The position numbers and the translations under genes were made by a program. A DNA stretch of 64,000 nt, taken from NCBI GenBank assembly GCA_034440635.1, contig JAOTON010002091.1, forward strand, positions 992,001 to 1,056,000. Reading direction: 5' to 3'. The notes beneath the pieces were generated by a model that saw only the letters and a list, made by a program, of their open reading frames with translations, did not search any database and was not told the DNA's origin. Origin of the DNA: Lepas anatifera (Eukaryota; Arthropoda; Thecostraca; Lepadidae). The first letter of the stretch is position 1. Each line of letters opens with the position of its first letter. Shown here one piece after another: positions 10,851 to 21,641 of the stretch.

Positions 10851-12222
10851 CGGCTTTTTTTGGAGGATGTTAATTTTGTAATAGGACACTCATCTTGCTC
10901 CGCTCCTCCATGAGTTCAATTCTTGTCATAAGAAGGCGCCCTATGATATACAAAACTCACGGTAAGACTACTTTATTTTTGCAGATATAACTGTCCCTCC
11001 ATTTTCAATTTCGATTAGGGAACTGAAAGGAAAAGATAACGTAAGCACTTAGATTATGCCGATGATTATCGATTATCATATGATTATAGATTATTATCCA
11101 ATGCAGCTAGTGCAAGGTGCGGAAACGTTGGAAAGCTTATTTTGTGATTTCTACATGTTTCCTTCAGTCCTTAAAACCTGGTGACCAATGCTGATACCCT
11201 CGCACTTCAGTCAAAGTAGGGTTGCTGCAGAGTCTTTTGGGCAAATACGGAAGAATTCAGTAGGTGAAGGCATAGGTGGGAGACTATTTTAGTCGGAGGA
11301 AAGGTGTAAGTTGGAGGAAGGGGCTTCCACGTTGGTATGGCCAGGGGTTATTGGGCATATCACTTAAATGTTAATAGAGAGTTCCAGAATCGGCTCAAAC
11401 TGGGGGCGGGGTTAGAGCTGCTGCCACACTCTGAAGTTGGGTGCAACAGCCACCACCACAGCCCCACGGTTCCTGCGTCTATTGGTAAAGGGTTATGGTC
11501 GGGACTTTGAGCAGCAGCATATTTGGACATGGCATGCTTAAAATACCTGAGAAACAGTGTTAACAACTTCAGTGCTGCTTGAAAACAGCTCTTTAAGTGC
11601 GTTTATACAATCCAATTCGCAATTGTTTTCACCTTTCACGTTGCTGTTCACATTCCCGGTCCCCGAGGAAATCGTATTCACTTACCATGTCCGCCGCTAG
11701 CGCCATCTTGGAGAGCCAGTGCAAGCTCACTAAAAGCGGATATGATAAGCAAAAATAACCGTTATGTGTGCAGGTTATAACAACAAAAACAAAGCGAATG
11801 GGACACCAATGAACCAAACTACCAACCCAGTGCATTTTTGACCTCGTTGGTAATATGGGTTGATGGTGAGCCAAAAGTGGAAACTGGGCAAAATGAAAAA
11901 TTAACTCGAGTGGGCCACAAAGTTTTTTGAAAATTGCATTTTGATGAGCGCATCGTTATCAGCATAAAATGCATCTAATGAACAACGATCCGTTACTTCT
12001 GAAGAAAAACTTAAATCCGACCAGGCTAATAGACAGTATGCATCGTCTTAATCACTCATTGTCAGTGTGGGTTTTTTTGTTGCAATTTGTTTGCCAGTTT
12101 TGTCACATTTTAGTGCAATATACCGGTGTTTATCAGTTTTTGCCAGTGACTGCCATAAACCTAGTTTTTATCGCTATTTCTTCAGTCCTGACTATGATCC
12201 CACACACATTCACGCCTAAGTC

Positions 12223-13248
12223 TTAACACGCGCCCCGCTGGGGTCCCTGACATGACGCGCCCCGCTGGGGGGGGGCGAATTTCGCCCCCCTGCGTATCTC
12301 ATTTCCCAGGAAAGCTAAAGAAAAATTACGGACGGTGTTTGAAAGCTCTTGACGAGACGAAGAGATATTATATGACATACTTTTATGTCAGGTCAATATT
12401 GAGGTCAGCATAGGTCAAATAAGGTCCCATAGGCTTACAACAGGGCAGTGTACGTGTTCCCCTCTATATTTTTACTAAGCAGAGCTCGAACAAATATGTA
12501 TGCATCATTGGATTCCTCTCATTGTGGCAAATCGAATGATGTATAATATGACCTTGCTGGGTCAAATTGTGAGAATGACCTGATATCGAGCTAGGTCAAG
12601 GTCACAGAGTGACTTGGTATGGTCATGCTGCATATCAATCGACTCCCCGTGACAATACAAGTACAATGCAAGCAGAATGGGAGCTTTATCTCAATTCAGT
12701 GAGAAGTTATTGGCAAAACAATCACTGTATGCTCCTGTGACCTGACATGACCCTTTGAGAGGTCAGATGGTCAAAAACTTAACTTTATGATCAAGATCGT
12801 GGTAAGAGTACACCGTTTGAGCATTTTCAGCTTTACCCATCACGTATTTACCGAAAACAAGCCCTGTCTATTTTTCTCCATAGGCTTATAATGGGGTAAC
12901 CAAAAAATTGACCCCAGCTTAGGTCAACAATATCGAAATTCCGAGATTGCAGATTTGTAGACCCTAATGACTTCATGATATTGTGAGAGTTTCAAACTGA
13001 TCGGTTGGCTGATGCTCCTTGAGCGCCGCTTCAAACTCTTAATTTTACGTTTTGAGCTAGGGTCGCTTGACCTTAAATAACTCCTTGACCTGACTTGACC
13101 TGACCTAAAAATGTGGTGAGATGCGTAGAATTAATCAGGGATAAGGTACTGTAAGTTGCGTTGCTCTGCGTCTCTTCGTTGTTGCGTTATCCGGGGAAAA
13201 CCAGGAGGGGGGGCGAATTTCGCCTCCCCCCAGCGGGGCGCGTGTTAA
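12223..13248 (+). mobile_element. Complete TTAA element, AGGTCA superfamily, subfamily A
   Basis: The 1018-bp element at 12227-13244 is flanked by TTAA on both sides (12223-12226, 13245-13248). Termini are CACGCGCCCCGCTGGGG and its exact complement. Internally there are repeated AGGTCA/TGACCT words, for example near 12390-12420, 12560-12610 and 13070-13110. No transposase is present. TTAA duplication points to piggyBac-type mobilisation in trans, which is an inference. Confidence 0.9.
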
Positions 13249-13306
13249 ACCTCGTCTGCAACGCTTAGTAACCATGGGCAGCTTTGAGCTGCATGTCTGG
13301 TAAAAC

Positions 13307-13457
13307 CAGCGGCGGATACAAGGGGAGGGAGCTAGGGGTGCCACGCCCCCGAATTTCCCAGTGCCTACAGCTGATGCATAGCCGGAGGCTGTTCCGAGAC
13401 AATGGCGGGGTAAGTTCGAGCCCATAGCCCCCAGATGAAGTCCTGGATCCGCCGCTG
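13307..13457. mobile_element. Short repeat E, CAGYGGYGGAT ends, 151 bp
   Basis: Termini CAGCGGCGGATACA and TGGATCCGCCGCTG are inverted. The copy at 23044-23194 has the same 151-bp length and shares GATGCATAGCCGGAGGCTGT-like internal sequence; a third is at 53557-53735. CAG ends suggest a hAT-type MITE, but no exact 8-bp target duplication is visible, so the class is unproven. Confidence 0.7.
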
Positions 13458-13864
13458 CGTGTGACTGATGTGAAATTGAGCGTGCATCTCGGTTACGCGA
13501 CAGAGCGGTGCTGACTATTGCGCTCTTTCAGAACCGTTCTCGACACCGGGGAGATCAGCATGCATTATGCATGCAGATAGTTCATTAGATTATTCGCTTT
13601 CATACGCAATGAATTCCACTCGCAAGGAACGTTATAAAAGGCCGCAGATGAAATTATTATCAGAACGCTGTCTAGGTTAGCTGCGAACGGCCATGTGTTA
13701 CGCATTCTGATTGGCTTCTAATTTGCATGAGCATCTCCTACATTACCCTTGTGCACAATTGAGCACAATATTCTGCGGGGGGTTCTCTCCGGCCAGATCA
13801 AAGAATGAGCCGACGGTGCGCGTGCGTTAGGCTGGCCGGAGTTCTAAGGAAAGCGTGCTAAATT
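13458..13864. other. No recognised feature
   Basis: Unique-looking sequence between two transposon-derived repeats. No exon or RNA gene is recognised. Confidence 0.45.
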
Positions 13865-14555
13865 ATTTTTCCAAGTCAAATCCAAGGTCACCAGAGACCA
13901 GAACATGTCACTTTTGGGATGTAATGGGATGTAATGAAATCTTGTTTTCAGTTATAGCATCTGACGTAGAAAAGCTACAACAAAATTATCAACATTCTTG
14001 GAATGCGCTCAGCAAGCCGCGTTGAATGATATTGTATGACCTTGCTAGGTCAAATATAAATTTTTACCTAACCTAGGATCAGGTCAAAATCGCACTGGGT
14101 CAAAAGTCATATGACTAGAACAGCAGGGATAAGACAAATCTAATTTTGCCAAAATAAACGTTTTGTCTCCATTCCTGACGAAGCTATCAAGCTGAAGCCA
14201 TTTTCCCATTCATTTTCAATGGAGAGGTCTTGGCTTGTACCTGACCTTAGGTCGTCGATGTAAAAACTCCAACAATCTTTTGTGGTACCCGGAGGACCCA
14301 TGATGTGATATGAATATCAGATCCATTAATCAACCCTGTTCTTAACTATGATATTTTAATCCTTTTTGGAGGTGAGGTCACTTGAACTGCACTGGAAATC
14401 TGACCTGAGATGACCGGGATCCAGAAGTTTCACACAAGTTGTATTATGGTCAGAGACAAGTTATACTAAATACAGCGGCGCAGTGGGACGCTGTTTTCAG
14501 GTTATCTTCGAAAAGCTCGAGGGGGCAGGTACCCACCCCTCAATGCACATGTTAA
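13865..14555 (-). mobile_element. Right-end fragment of a TTAA element
   Basis: Dense AGGTCA/TGACCT words lead to a GCAGGTACCCACCCCTCAAT terminus and TTAA at 14552-14555. In orientation it is the reverse of the 3653 and 62289 copies. The other end is missing. Confidence 0.75.
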
Positions 14556-14673
14556 CACAATCAAGAGGAGAATGTGTGACAACAAATCAACGTAAAAGCA
14601 TAAGACAGTAACGCCCGTAATTCCCTAGCAAAGCGCTGCGTGCGATTTGTTTGTGATCTTAGTGTTAGGAGGA

Positions 14674-14864
14674 CACTGGCGGATCCAGGGGGGCCAAACG
14701 GGTCGTGGCTCCTGCAAAGCCTAAAATAGAGTCTTTTGGTTCCACAAAGGCCAAAATTTTAGCCGTTTGTCTTAAACATGCTATGTTTTTGCGATTTTCC
14801 CTCAATTTAGCCCCACAAAACAATGCTTTGGGCTCTCCAAAAGCTGCTCCTGGATCCGCCAATG
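14674..14864. mobile_element. Short repeat E-like, CACTGGCGGATCCAG ends
   Basis: CACTGGCGGATCCAGG at the left end and CCTGGATCCGCCAATG at the right form inverted termini around about 160 bp. The interior differs from the 151-bp repeats. Similar termini occur at 58596 and 60055. No exact target duplication was found. Confidence 0.65.
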
Positions 14865-15295
14865 AGAGTGGGGTTGTTAGTGTCACGGAAAAGTGTTCAT
14901 TTATTTCGTTTTTTAAGTTTATGTTTTTTCGTTGTCGTTTTGTTAATGTCTATGTTTGTTTCGTATATATATATATATTTTTTTTTGTTAGTCCTTTTTT
15001 ATTTTTTGTGATCATTTATTTTGTGGTAATTTACATCATGGTTATTCATTTCCGACAAGTTGTAATAATGGTCTCACTCTCTGGCAATGAGAATTACGTC
15101 TTGTCATGGACCGAAAAATTGTGTGCCTTAACAAGCGCAGTGGAGGGGAGGGATGGGACCTAAAGTTCTCCCCCTTGGAAACCAAAAGGCGATTCTGTAA
15201 TTCCTGATTGCAAAATCAGGAGAAGGATTGCCTCATTATTTTTGTATCAATGTACCATTAGTTGAATTTTGTATGTATTGAGAAAGTAACTACAT
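14865..15295. other. T-rich sequence, no recognised gene
   Basis: A T-rich stretch at 14900-15010 gives a strongly hydrophobic open frame at 14705-15163 that simply reflects base composition. No gene is supported. Confidence 0.5.
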
Positions 15296-17033
15296 TTAAA
15301 AGGAATATGGCACCTTGGTCGAATCCTGGAATTTAATGTAATCAGTGGAACTTTTAGCCGAAAGTCATGGAACCGTCTATTATGTCTCTGAAAAATGTAC
15401 AATATTTTGATTTTTTAAATGCACCTCTAGGGAAAAATAAATACCTGCCTGTGGATGAGTCATGATCTGGCAACCGCTACCACATTCAGTAGGCTTCAAG
15501 GCAGGCCATTTTTTAACATGTTACCTGAGGGGCCATTTACCCCCCTCCCACAGTCGGCCGAAATGCCCCCCAGTGCCCGGAAATTTGCCCCCCCCAGTGA
15601 AATTGACAGATGACTTAAAATTGACCAAATGCAGACTCACCTAACGAAAATAAGACAGAACACCACCCGATAATTATAACTTTGTTCTATTCCTGGTTCC
15701 AAATTGGCAATCCACAATAATTGTGTTAAAAAATTTCCACCCGTGGCTGTCTACTCCATCGTGCGAAGACGAAACAAAACGCGAAGTTACGGGAAATCCC
15801 GCCAAAGAAGCATCAGCATCAACTAATCACAACGATGGAGAAGAACGCTGGCCTACAGCCAATCAAACATCCTGTTCTATCCGACCGGAAGCCCACATCC
15901 CAGCCAGTACCGTGACATTGAATGATGCTCTCATTTCACACGCAGTCAGTTATCAGCGCTAAGAGCTCGTTCGCGAATTAGACGGGACACGGTGTAGTCA
16001 AAGTGCGTTAGACTGGTTTCTGGTGTGGCGGTACGAAGTGCTTAGCCTTTTTATTTATTATTGTGGTGGTAGCATACATAAGGGTCGCCACCGGCAAAAA
16101 AACTGAGGGGGGCCAGCCAAACCTCAACCTGATGCTGACAGCAAACTTACCACGTTAGTACCAAAAACTTTTCGAATTTGGGTTCCTTGGTGCCTTCCGC
16201 ATCGGCTGGTTATACAAATTTCCAGTTTACTCCCATTTCCACTGAGATCAGGAAATTTTTGGTCAAAAAGTGGGGGGGGTGATTGATTATCCCAAAAATG
16301 TTCTGGCTGTGTGGATAAAATCATTCGATGGCCACGCGGGGTTGAAAGGGCACCCCTGGCTTCCTATTAGATGGGTAGTGTGGTAAAAAATTACGTCAAG
16401 TCAATATCAAACTGTCAACAATTAGCTTTAAACAGTGCTCCAAGATGCTTTTTCTGTGGTTTTATGACTACCACTAGTGGCCGTTTTAGCCTCAAATCTG
16501 GCTTTTGTGGTGTTTATTTGGTTATTTTAGTGGAAATACAATTTTGCCCCTCTGGTCCTTTTTCTAACACGGTTTGACATTTTCCGCTGAAAAAACCTGG
16601 CAGCCCTGGGCAGCATCTACATATAATCTCAAGTCTTGGAATAAATCAAACATTGAGAAACATGTTTTAACACTAACGCGTCTAAGTTTTATTAAACCCC
16701 TCAAAATGGGGTCTTGACCCCTTGAAGACATTATAATGGCCAGCACAAGAAATGCCCCCCACTGACTTCTCCTTAAAAAATGCCCTGCTTCAAGGGCTTT
16801 GATTGGATGATACTCACCGTGACGTCAGCGTATGTCATCACACCAACAACTGACAACTGTGGCCTGCTGCTTAGGGTACATGAGGGGTACATTTCAGGTA
16901 GTTTTTAGCTTTTCTCTACGGAAATTTTGAATTTCAAGACAAATAATATGTAGAGTACCGGGTTTTCCGGCATGCTTTACAACTTGGCTATCTTAATTAA
17001 AATCACGTTATAAAGGTGTCACATCCCCTTTGA
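15296..17033 (+). mobile_element. TTAA MITE-1 split by a hAT-like element
   Basis: The MITE left end (AAGGAATATGGCACCTT after TTAA at 15296-15299) runs to 15501. The same MITE resumes at 16788 with GCTTTGATTGG, the TGACGTCA palindrome and the right terminus ending about 17029. The flanking tetramer there is TTGA, a one-base decay of TTAA. Without the insertion the MITE would be about 440 bp, the family length. Confidence 0.88.
15494..16795. mobile_element. hAT-like non-autonomous transposon, 1286 bp, 8-bp TSD
   Basis: The element 15502-16787 is flanked by the perfect 8-bp duplication CTTCAAGG at 15494-15501 and 16788-16795. It starts CAGGCCATTTTTTAA and ends with the complement of CAGGGCATTTTTTAA; GGGGCCATTT/GGGGGCATTT follows in each subterminal region. 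CAGG ends plus an 8-bp duplication are characteristic of the hAT superfamily. No transposase open frame survives. A ~185-bp stretch at about 16095-16280 recurs in inverted form at 39500-39720. Confidence 0.92.
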
Positions 17034-17365
17034 AAGCTACAAGCGACATCCTTCGGCATTTGGAATTTGGTTGACACAAAATGTACACATTAAATGATAT
17101 ATCTGGTCAATACCAATGCGAAAAAATATACTATATATCATTTTCCCACATGATCGGGTTATCTTTTCCTAAATGCATACTGCCTGGGCGATTGGAGAAT
17201 GTGTCGGGTGACGGCAAACACGTGCAAAATTATGAAACAGCCCAGGTCGCATTTGCGATTACTCAACAACGTGGATATTTTACGTTTTTCCAGAAACACG
17301 AGCTTTTTTCGCACGGCCGAGGCGTTCTACCGCTATGCACATTGGCTGAGCAAGTTGAAAATGTT
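17034..17365. other. No recognised feature
   Basis: Spacer between the MITE and the satellite. The open frame that begins at 17081 continues into the satellite and is not supported as a gene. Confidence 0.45.
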
Positions 17366-19851
17366 GAGTTCCCCCATAGCCCGCGGTCAGTTTCCCCACA
17401 TAGCCCGTGTTTAGTTTCCCACACAGCTCGTGTTCAGTTTCCCACACAGCTCGTGTTCAGTTTCCCCACATAGCTCGTGTTCAGTTTCCCACACAGCTCG
17501 TGTTCAGTTTCCCCACATAGCTCGTGTTCAGTTTCCCCACACAACCCGTGTCCAGTTTCCCCACACAGCCCGTGTCCAATTTCCCCACACAACCCTTGTT
17601 CAGTTTCCCCACATAGCTCGTGTTCAGTTTCCCCACATAGCTCGTGTTCAGTTTCCCCACATAGCTCGTGTTCAGTTTCCCCACATAGCTCGTGTTCAGT
17701 TTCCCCACATAGCCCGTGTCCAGTTTCCCACACAGCCCGTGTCCAGTTTCCCCCATAGCCCGTGTTTAGTTTCCCCACACAGCACGTTTTCAGTTTCCCA
17801 CACGACCCTTGTTTCATTTCCCCACACAGCCCGTGTCCAATTTCCCCACACAACCCGTGTCCAGTTTCCCCACAAAACCCTTGTTCAGTTTCCCCACATA
17901 GCTCGTGTTCAGTTTCCCCACACAACCCGTGTCCAGTTTCCCCACACAACCCGTGTCCAATTTCCCCACACAACCCGTGTCCAGTTTCCCCACACAACCC
18001 TTGTTCAGTTTCCCCACATAGCTCGTGTTCAGTTTCCCCACACAACCCGTGTCCAGTTTCCCCACACAGCTCGTGTTCAGTTTCCCCACACAGCCCGTGT
18101 CCAGTTTCCCACACAGCCCGTGTCCAGTTTCCCCCATAGCCCGTGTTTAGTTTCCCCACACAGCACGTTTTCAGTTTCCCACACGACCCTTGTTTCATTT
18201 CCCCACACAGCCCGTGTCCAATTTCCCCACACAACCCGTGTCCAGTTTCCCCACACAACCCTTGTTCAGTTTCCCCACATAGCTCGTGTTCAGTTTCCCC
18301 ACACAACCCGTGTCCAGTTTCCCCACACAGCCCGTGTCCAATTTCCCCACACAACCCGTGTCCAGTTTCCCCACACAGCCCTTGTTCAGTTTCCCCACAT
18401 AGCTCGTGTTCAGTTTCCCACACAGCTCGTGTTCAGTTCCCCACATAGCTCGTGTTCAGTTTCCCCACACAACCCGTGTCCAGTTTCCCCACACAGCCCG
18501 TGTCCAATTTCCCCACACAACCCGTGTCCAATTTCCCCACATAGCTCGTGTTCAGTTTCCCCACATAGCTCGTGTTCAGTTTCCCCACATAGTTCGTGTT
18601 CAGTTTCCCCACATAGCTCGTGTTCAGTTTCCCACATAGCCCGTGTCCAGTTTCCCACACAGCCCGTGTCCAGTTTCCCCCATAGCCCGTGTTTAGTTTC
18701 CCCACACAGCACGTTTTCAGTTTCCCACACGACCCTTGTTTCATTTCCCCACACAGCCCGTGTCCAATTTCCCCACACAACCCGTGTCCAGTTTCCCCAC
18801 AAAACCCTTGTTCAGTTTCCCCACATAGCTCGTGTTCAGTTTCCCCACACAACCCGTGTCCAGTTTCCCCACACAACCTGTGTCCAATTTCCCCACACAA
18901 CCCGTGTCCAGTTTCCCCACACAACCCTTGTTCAGTTTCCCCACATAGCTCGTGTTCAGTTTCCCCACACAACCCGTGTCCAGTTTCCCCACACAGCTCG
19001 TGTTCAGTTTCCCCACACAGCCCGTGTCCAGTTTCCCACACAGCCCGTGTCCAGTTTCCCCCATAGCCCGTGTTTAGTTTCCCCACATAGCACGTTTTCA
19101 GTCTCCCACACGACCCTTGTTTCATTTCCCCACACAGCCCGTGTCCAATTTCCCCACACAACCCGTGTCCAGTTTCCCCACACAACCCTTGTTCAGTTTC
19201 CCACATAGCTCGTGTTCAGTTTCCCCACACAACACGTGTCCAGTTTCCCCACACAGCCCGTGTCCAATTTCCCCACACAACCCGTGTCCAGTTTCCCCAC
19301 ACAGCCCTTGTTCAGTTTCCCACATAGCTCGTGTTCAGTTTCCCCACACAACCCGTGTCCAGTTTCCCCACATAGCTCGTGTCCAATTTCCCCACACAAC
19401 CCGTGTCCAGTTTCCCCACACAGCCCTTGTTCAGTTTCCCCACATAGCTCGTGTTCAGTTTCCCCACACAACCCGTGTCCAGTTTCCCCACACAGCCCGT
19501 GTCCAGTTTCCCACACAGCCCGTGTCCAGTTTCCCCACATAGCCCGTGTTTAGTTTCCCCACACAGCACGTTTTAGTTTCCCACGACCCTTGTTTCATTT
19601 CCCCACACAGCCCGTGTCCAATTTCCCCACACAACCCGTGTCCAGTTTCCCCACACAACCCTTGTTCAGTTTCCCCACATAGCTCGTGTTCAGTTTCCCC
19701 ACACAGCCCGTGTCCAATTTCCCCACACAACCCGTGTCCAGTTTCCCCACAACCCTTGTTCAGTTTCCCACATAACTCGTGTTTAGTTTCCCCACACAGC
19801 ACGTTTTCAGTTTCCCACACGACCCTTGTTTCATTTCCCCAAATGGCCCGT
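17366..19851 (+). repeat. 24-bp satellite, ~103 units, with higher-order repeats
   Basis: Units of CAGTTTCCCCACACARCCCG plus TGTC/TGTT are repeated head to tail, with occasional 23-bp units lacking one C. A marker variant, AGCACGTTTTCAGT, lies at 17781, 18162, 18708, 19089, 19565 and 19798. The 381-bp spacings (17781-18162, 18708-19089) reveal a higher-order unit. The basic unit has no stop codon in any of the six frames, so the array generates overlapping open frames up to 592 residues (plus) and 329 residues (minus). The frame changes at every 23-bp unit and there is no flanking coding sequence, so I treat it as non-coding. Confidence 0.95.
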
Positions 19852-19924
19852 AACTCCCGGCAGATCCAGGGAGAAAAAACGTTTACTCTTCCCCATCCAC
19901 CCCTCAACCGACTACTTTGCCCGA

Positions 19925-20917
19925 TTAACCCTCGCCCCGGTGGGGGGTGCTTGAACACGCCCTCTGGTTCTTACGGCAGCGTGAAAAAACAGCGGCGCGA
20001 AGCGCCGCCGTACTTCTCATGCCTATTATTGATCAATTCCACAACTTTTCACAAAACTTTAAGGCTGGTTCACCTCAGGTCAGGTCACCAGTTTAGGTCA
20101 AGTCACCTCACCTCTAAAAATTTTTAAGGTAGCATAAGTAAGAAAAGGGTGCATCTATCGAATTGAAACTTATACCACATAATGGACCAACCGAGCGCTA
20201 CAACATGTGTTCCGATATTTTTTGTATCAATGACGTAGGGTCAGGTACGGGTCATGACTTCTACGTTGAAAATGCATAGGGAAAACAGTAATCGGGCTGT
20301 ATTTGTGTAGATACAGCTGCGAATCTCTTCATATAACCTAAATTGTATTACCCAAGACCCTTTTCGAGGTTCACGATGCAATTTTTGAACTGTGACCTCT
20401 GAGAGGGCATCTGGGCTACTTGAGTAGGTTTTCAGACTTGGATCAATAACTTTGCAGGAAATGATAACACTTTTACTTTGATACCATTACGTTTGGATTG
20501 TTATTGCAAGTCGATTGGTGTGCATATTGATTGTTAGATCAGAAAGTGCCCTTGACCTGACCTCAGGTCATGCCATTTTTGTTTTGATCTAGTATAGTCA
20601 TATTATACATCATTCGATTTGCTGTGACGAGAGGAAGCAAATGTCTAAACAATGTTTCTAGCTCAGCTCTGTCAGATGATAAGCCCAAAAACTCTACTCT
20701 AACATGCAACATTCTTTGATCTGTCATGACCTCAATATTGACCTGAGCCAAAAAGTGACCGATGTAGTTTAGTCATAAATTTGTTATAGGCGTATCCCCC
20801 ACCCTTCGCGTTTTTTCGTTATTTCGCATAGAAACCGAGTACAAGAGGCTGGTGTTTGAACACCCCCCGCCCCATCAGGGCGAAGGTGGCTCGGAGGCCC
20901 ACCGGGGTGGGTGTTTA
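19925..20917 (+). mobile_element. TTAA element, AGGTCA superfamily, subfamily B
   Basis: TTAA at 19925-19928 precedes CCCTCGCCCCGGTGGGG. The right end reads CCACCGGGGTGGGTG followed by TTTAGA, a decayed TTAA. The element is about 985 bp (19929-20913) and contains many AGGTCA/TGACCT words at 20065-20110, 20220-20250 and 20550-20740. A CCCT start after TTAA resembles piggyBac-type ends. No protein is encoded. Confidence 0.85.
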
Positions 20918-21480
20918 GAAACGCTGCTTTTAACGGGTATCGAACCCAGTGTCCCCTCTCCAACGACCGGTGTGGACCCGCAACTAGCTGCAACAGAATC
21001 CAAAGTCGCTGATGTATCACTGACTAGGAATTTGATCTGACGTGAGAGGGCTGAGAGTCATCAGTGCACCCGGCTGTGGTGTGCGAGCGGACGGACACTA
21101 TGTTGACACCACCCTTGTCGCAAATCCATCGGGATTAGTGGGCCCACGGGCACGAGAGAGAGAGAGAGGGGAGGGAGGGGAGGGAGAGGGGGAGGGGAGA
21201 GGGAGAACAGTGGAGCCGTGGTGGTACGAAACAGTTTTTCCCATTTTTATAGCCGTGTTGCTGATGTAAGTTCTCGTGTTTTCTTTAAGAACACAATATG
21301 GTATCTTAAATTATTGCAAAGTATTTTTAACGTCATTATTTTTGCGATTGTATTAATGTTAGAAATATGTTTTTGTGAAAGCTAAGGGCATCAGAAGAGG
21401 ATACATCTGTTTTCGGTGCTTATGGCAAGCAGATGCTTGGATATTACCTACGATTTACCATGCAAAGCCATGGTAGGAAT

Positions 21481-21483
<3 letters not shown>
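20918..21483. other. No gene; purine-rich G-quadruplex candidate
   Basis: A GA run leads into 21168-21203, where seven runs of three or more G are separated by one to three bases, a strong G-quadruplex pattern on the plus strand. No exon is recognised. Confidence 0.6.
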
Positions 21484-21541
<58 letters not shown>

Positions 21542-21641
21542 ATTTTTTTTTTATATGGAAGAGACTTGAGACTTCTTTTAATTTACTTTATATTTATATA
21601 AAGTAAATTTAAAAGTATATATATATATATATATATATATA
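21484..21641. repeat. Two (TA)n microsatellites
   Basis: TA runs at about 21484-21541 and 21618-21641 flank an AT-rich 75-bp segment containing TTTACTTTATATTTATATAA and its near complement, a small palindrome. Confidence 0.9.

Larger units (their letters stand above)
7041..12036. mobile_element. 5-kb fold-back DNA transposon with 8-bp TSD
   Basis: The element occupies 7049-12028. ATAGACAG is duplicated at 7041-7048 and 12029-12036. The ends are TAGCCTGGTCCGGATTTA and its complement TAAATCCGACCAGGCTA with a small indel. The two halves are reverse complements over most of their length. 7050-7890 pairs with 11200-12027; 8080-8375 pairs with 10880-11195; 8443-8925 pairs with 9158-9608; the pairing continues almost to the centre near 9010. 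The left arm has an extra ~180 bp (about 7893-8075) and the right arm an extra ~1.2 kb (about 9610-10850). An 8-bp duplication is typical of hAT elements, but the TAG end and giant arms are not diagnostic. No transposase is recognisable. Confidence 0.85.

Noticed and set aside
14705..15163. A 152-residue membrane protein
   Set aside because: The hydrophobicity comes from a T-rich tract; the start lies in a repeat-E-like element.
17430..19208. 592-residue open frame (FPHTARVQ-type repeats) and the 329-residue minus frame as protein-coding genes
   Set aside because: The 24-bp unit is stop-free in all six frames, the frame shifts at each 23-bp unit, and no unique coding flank exists.
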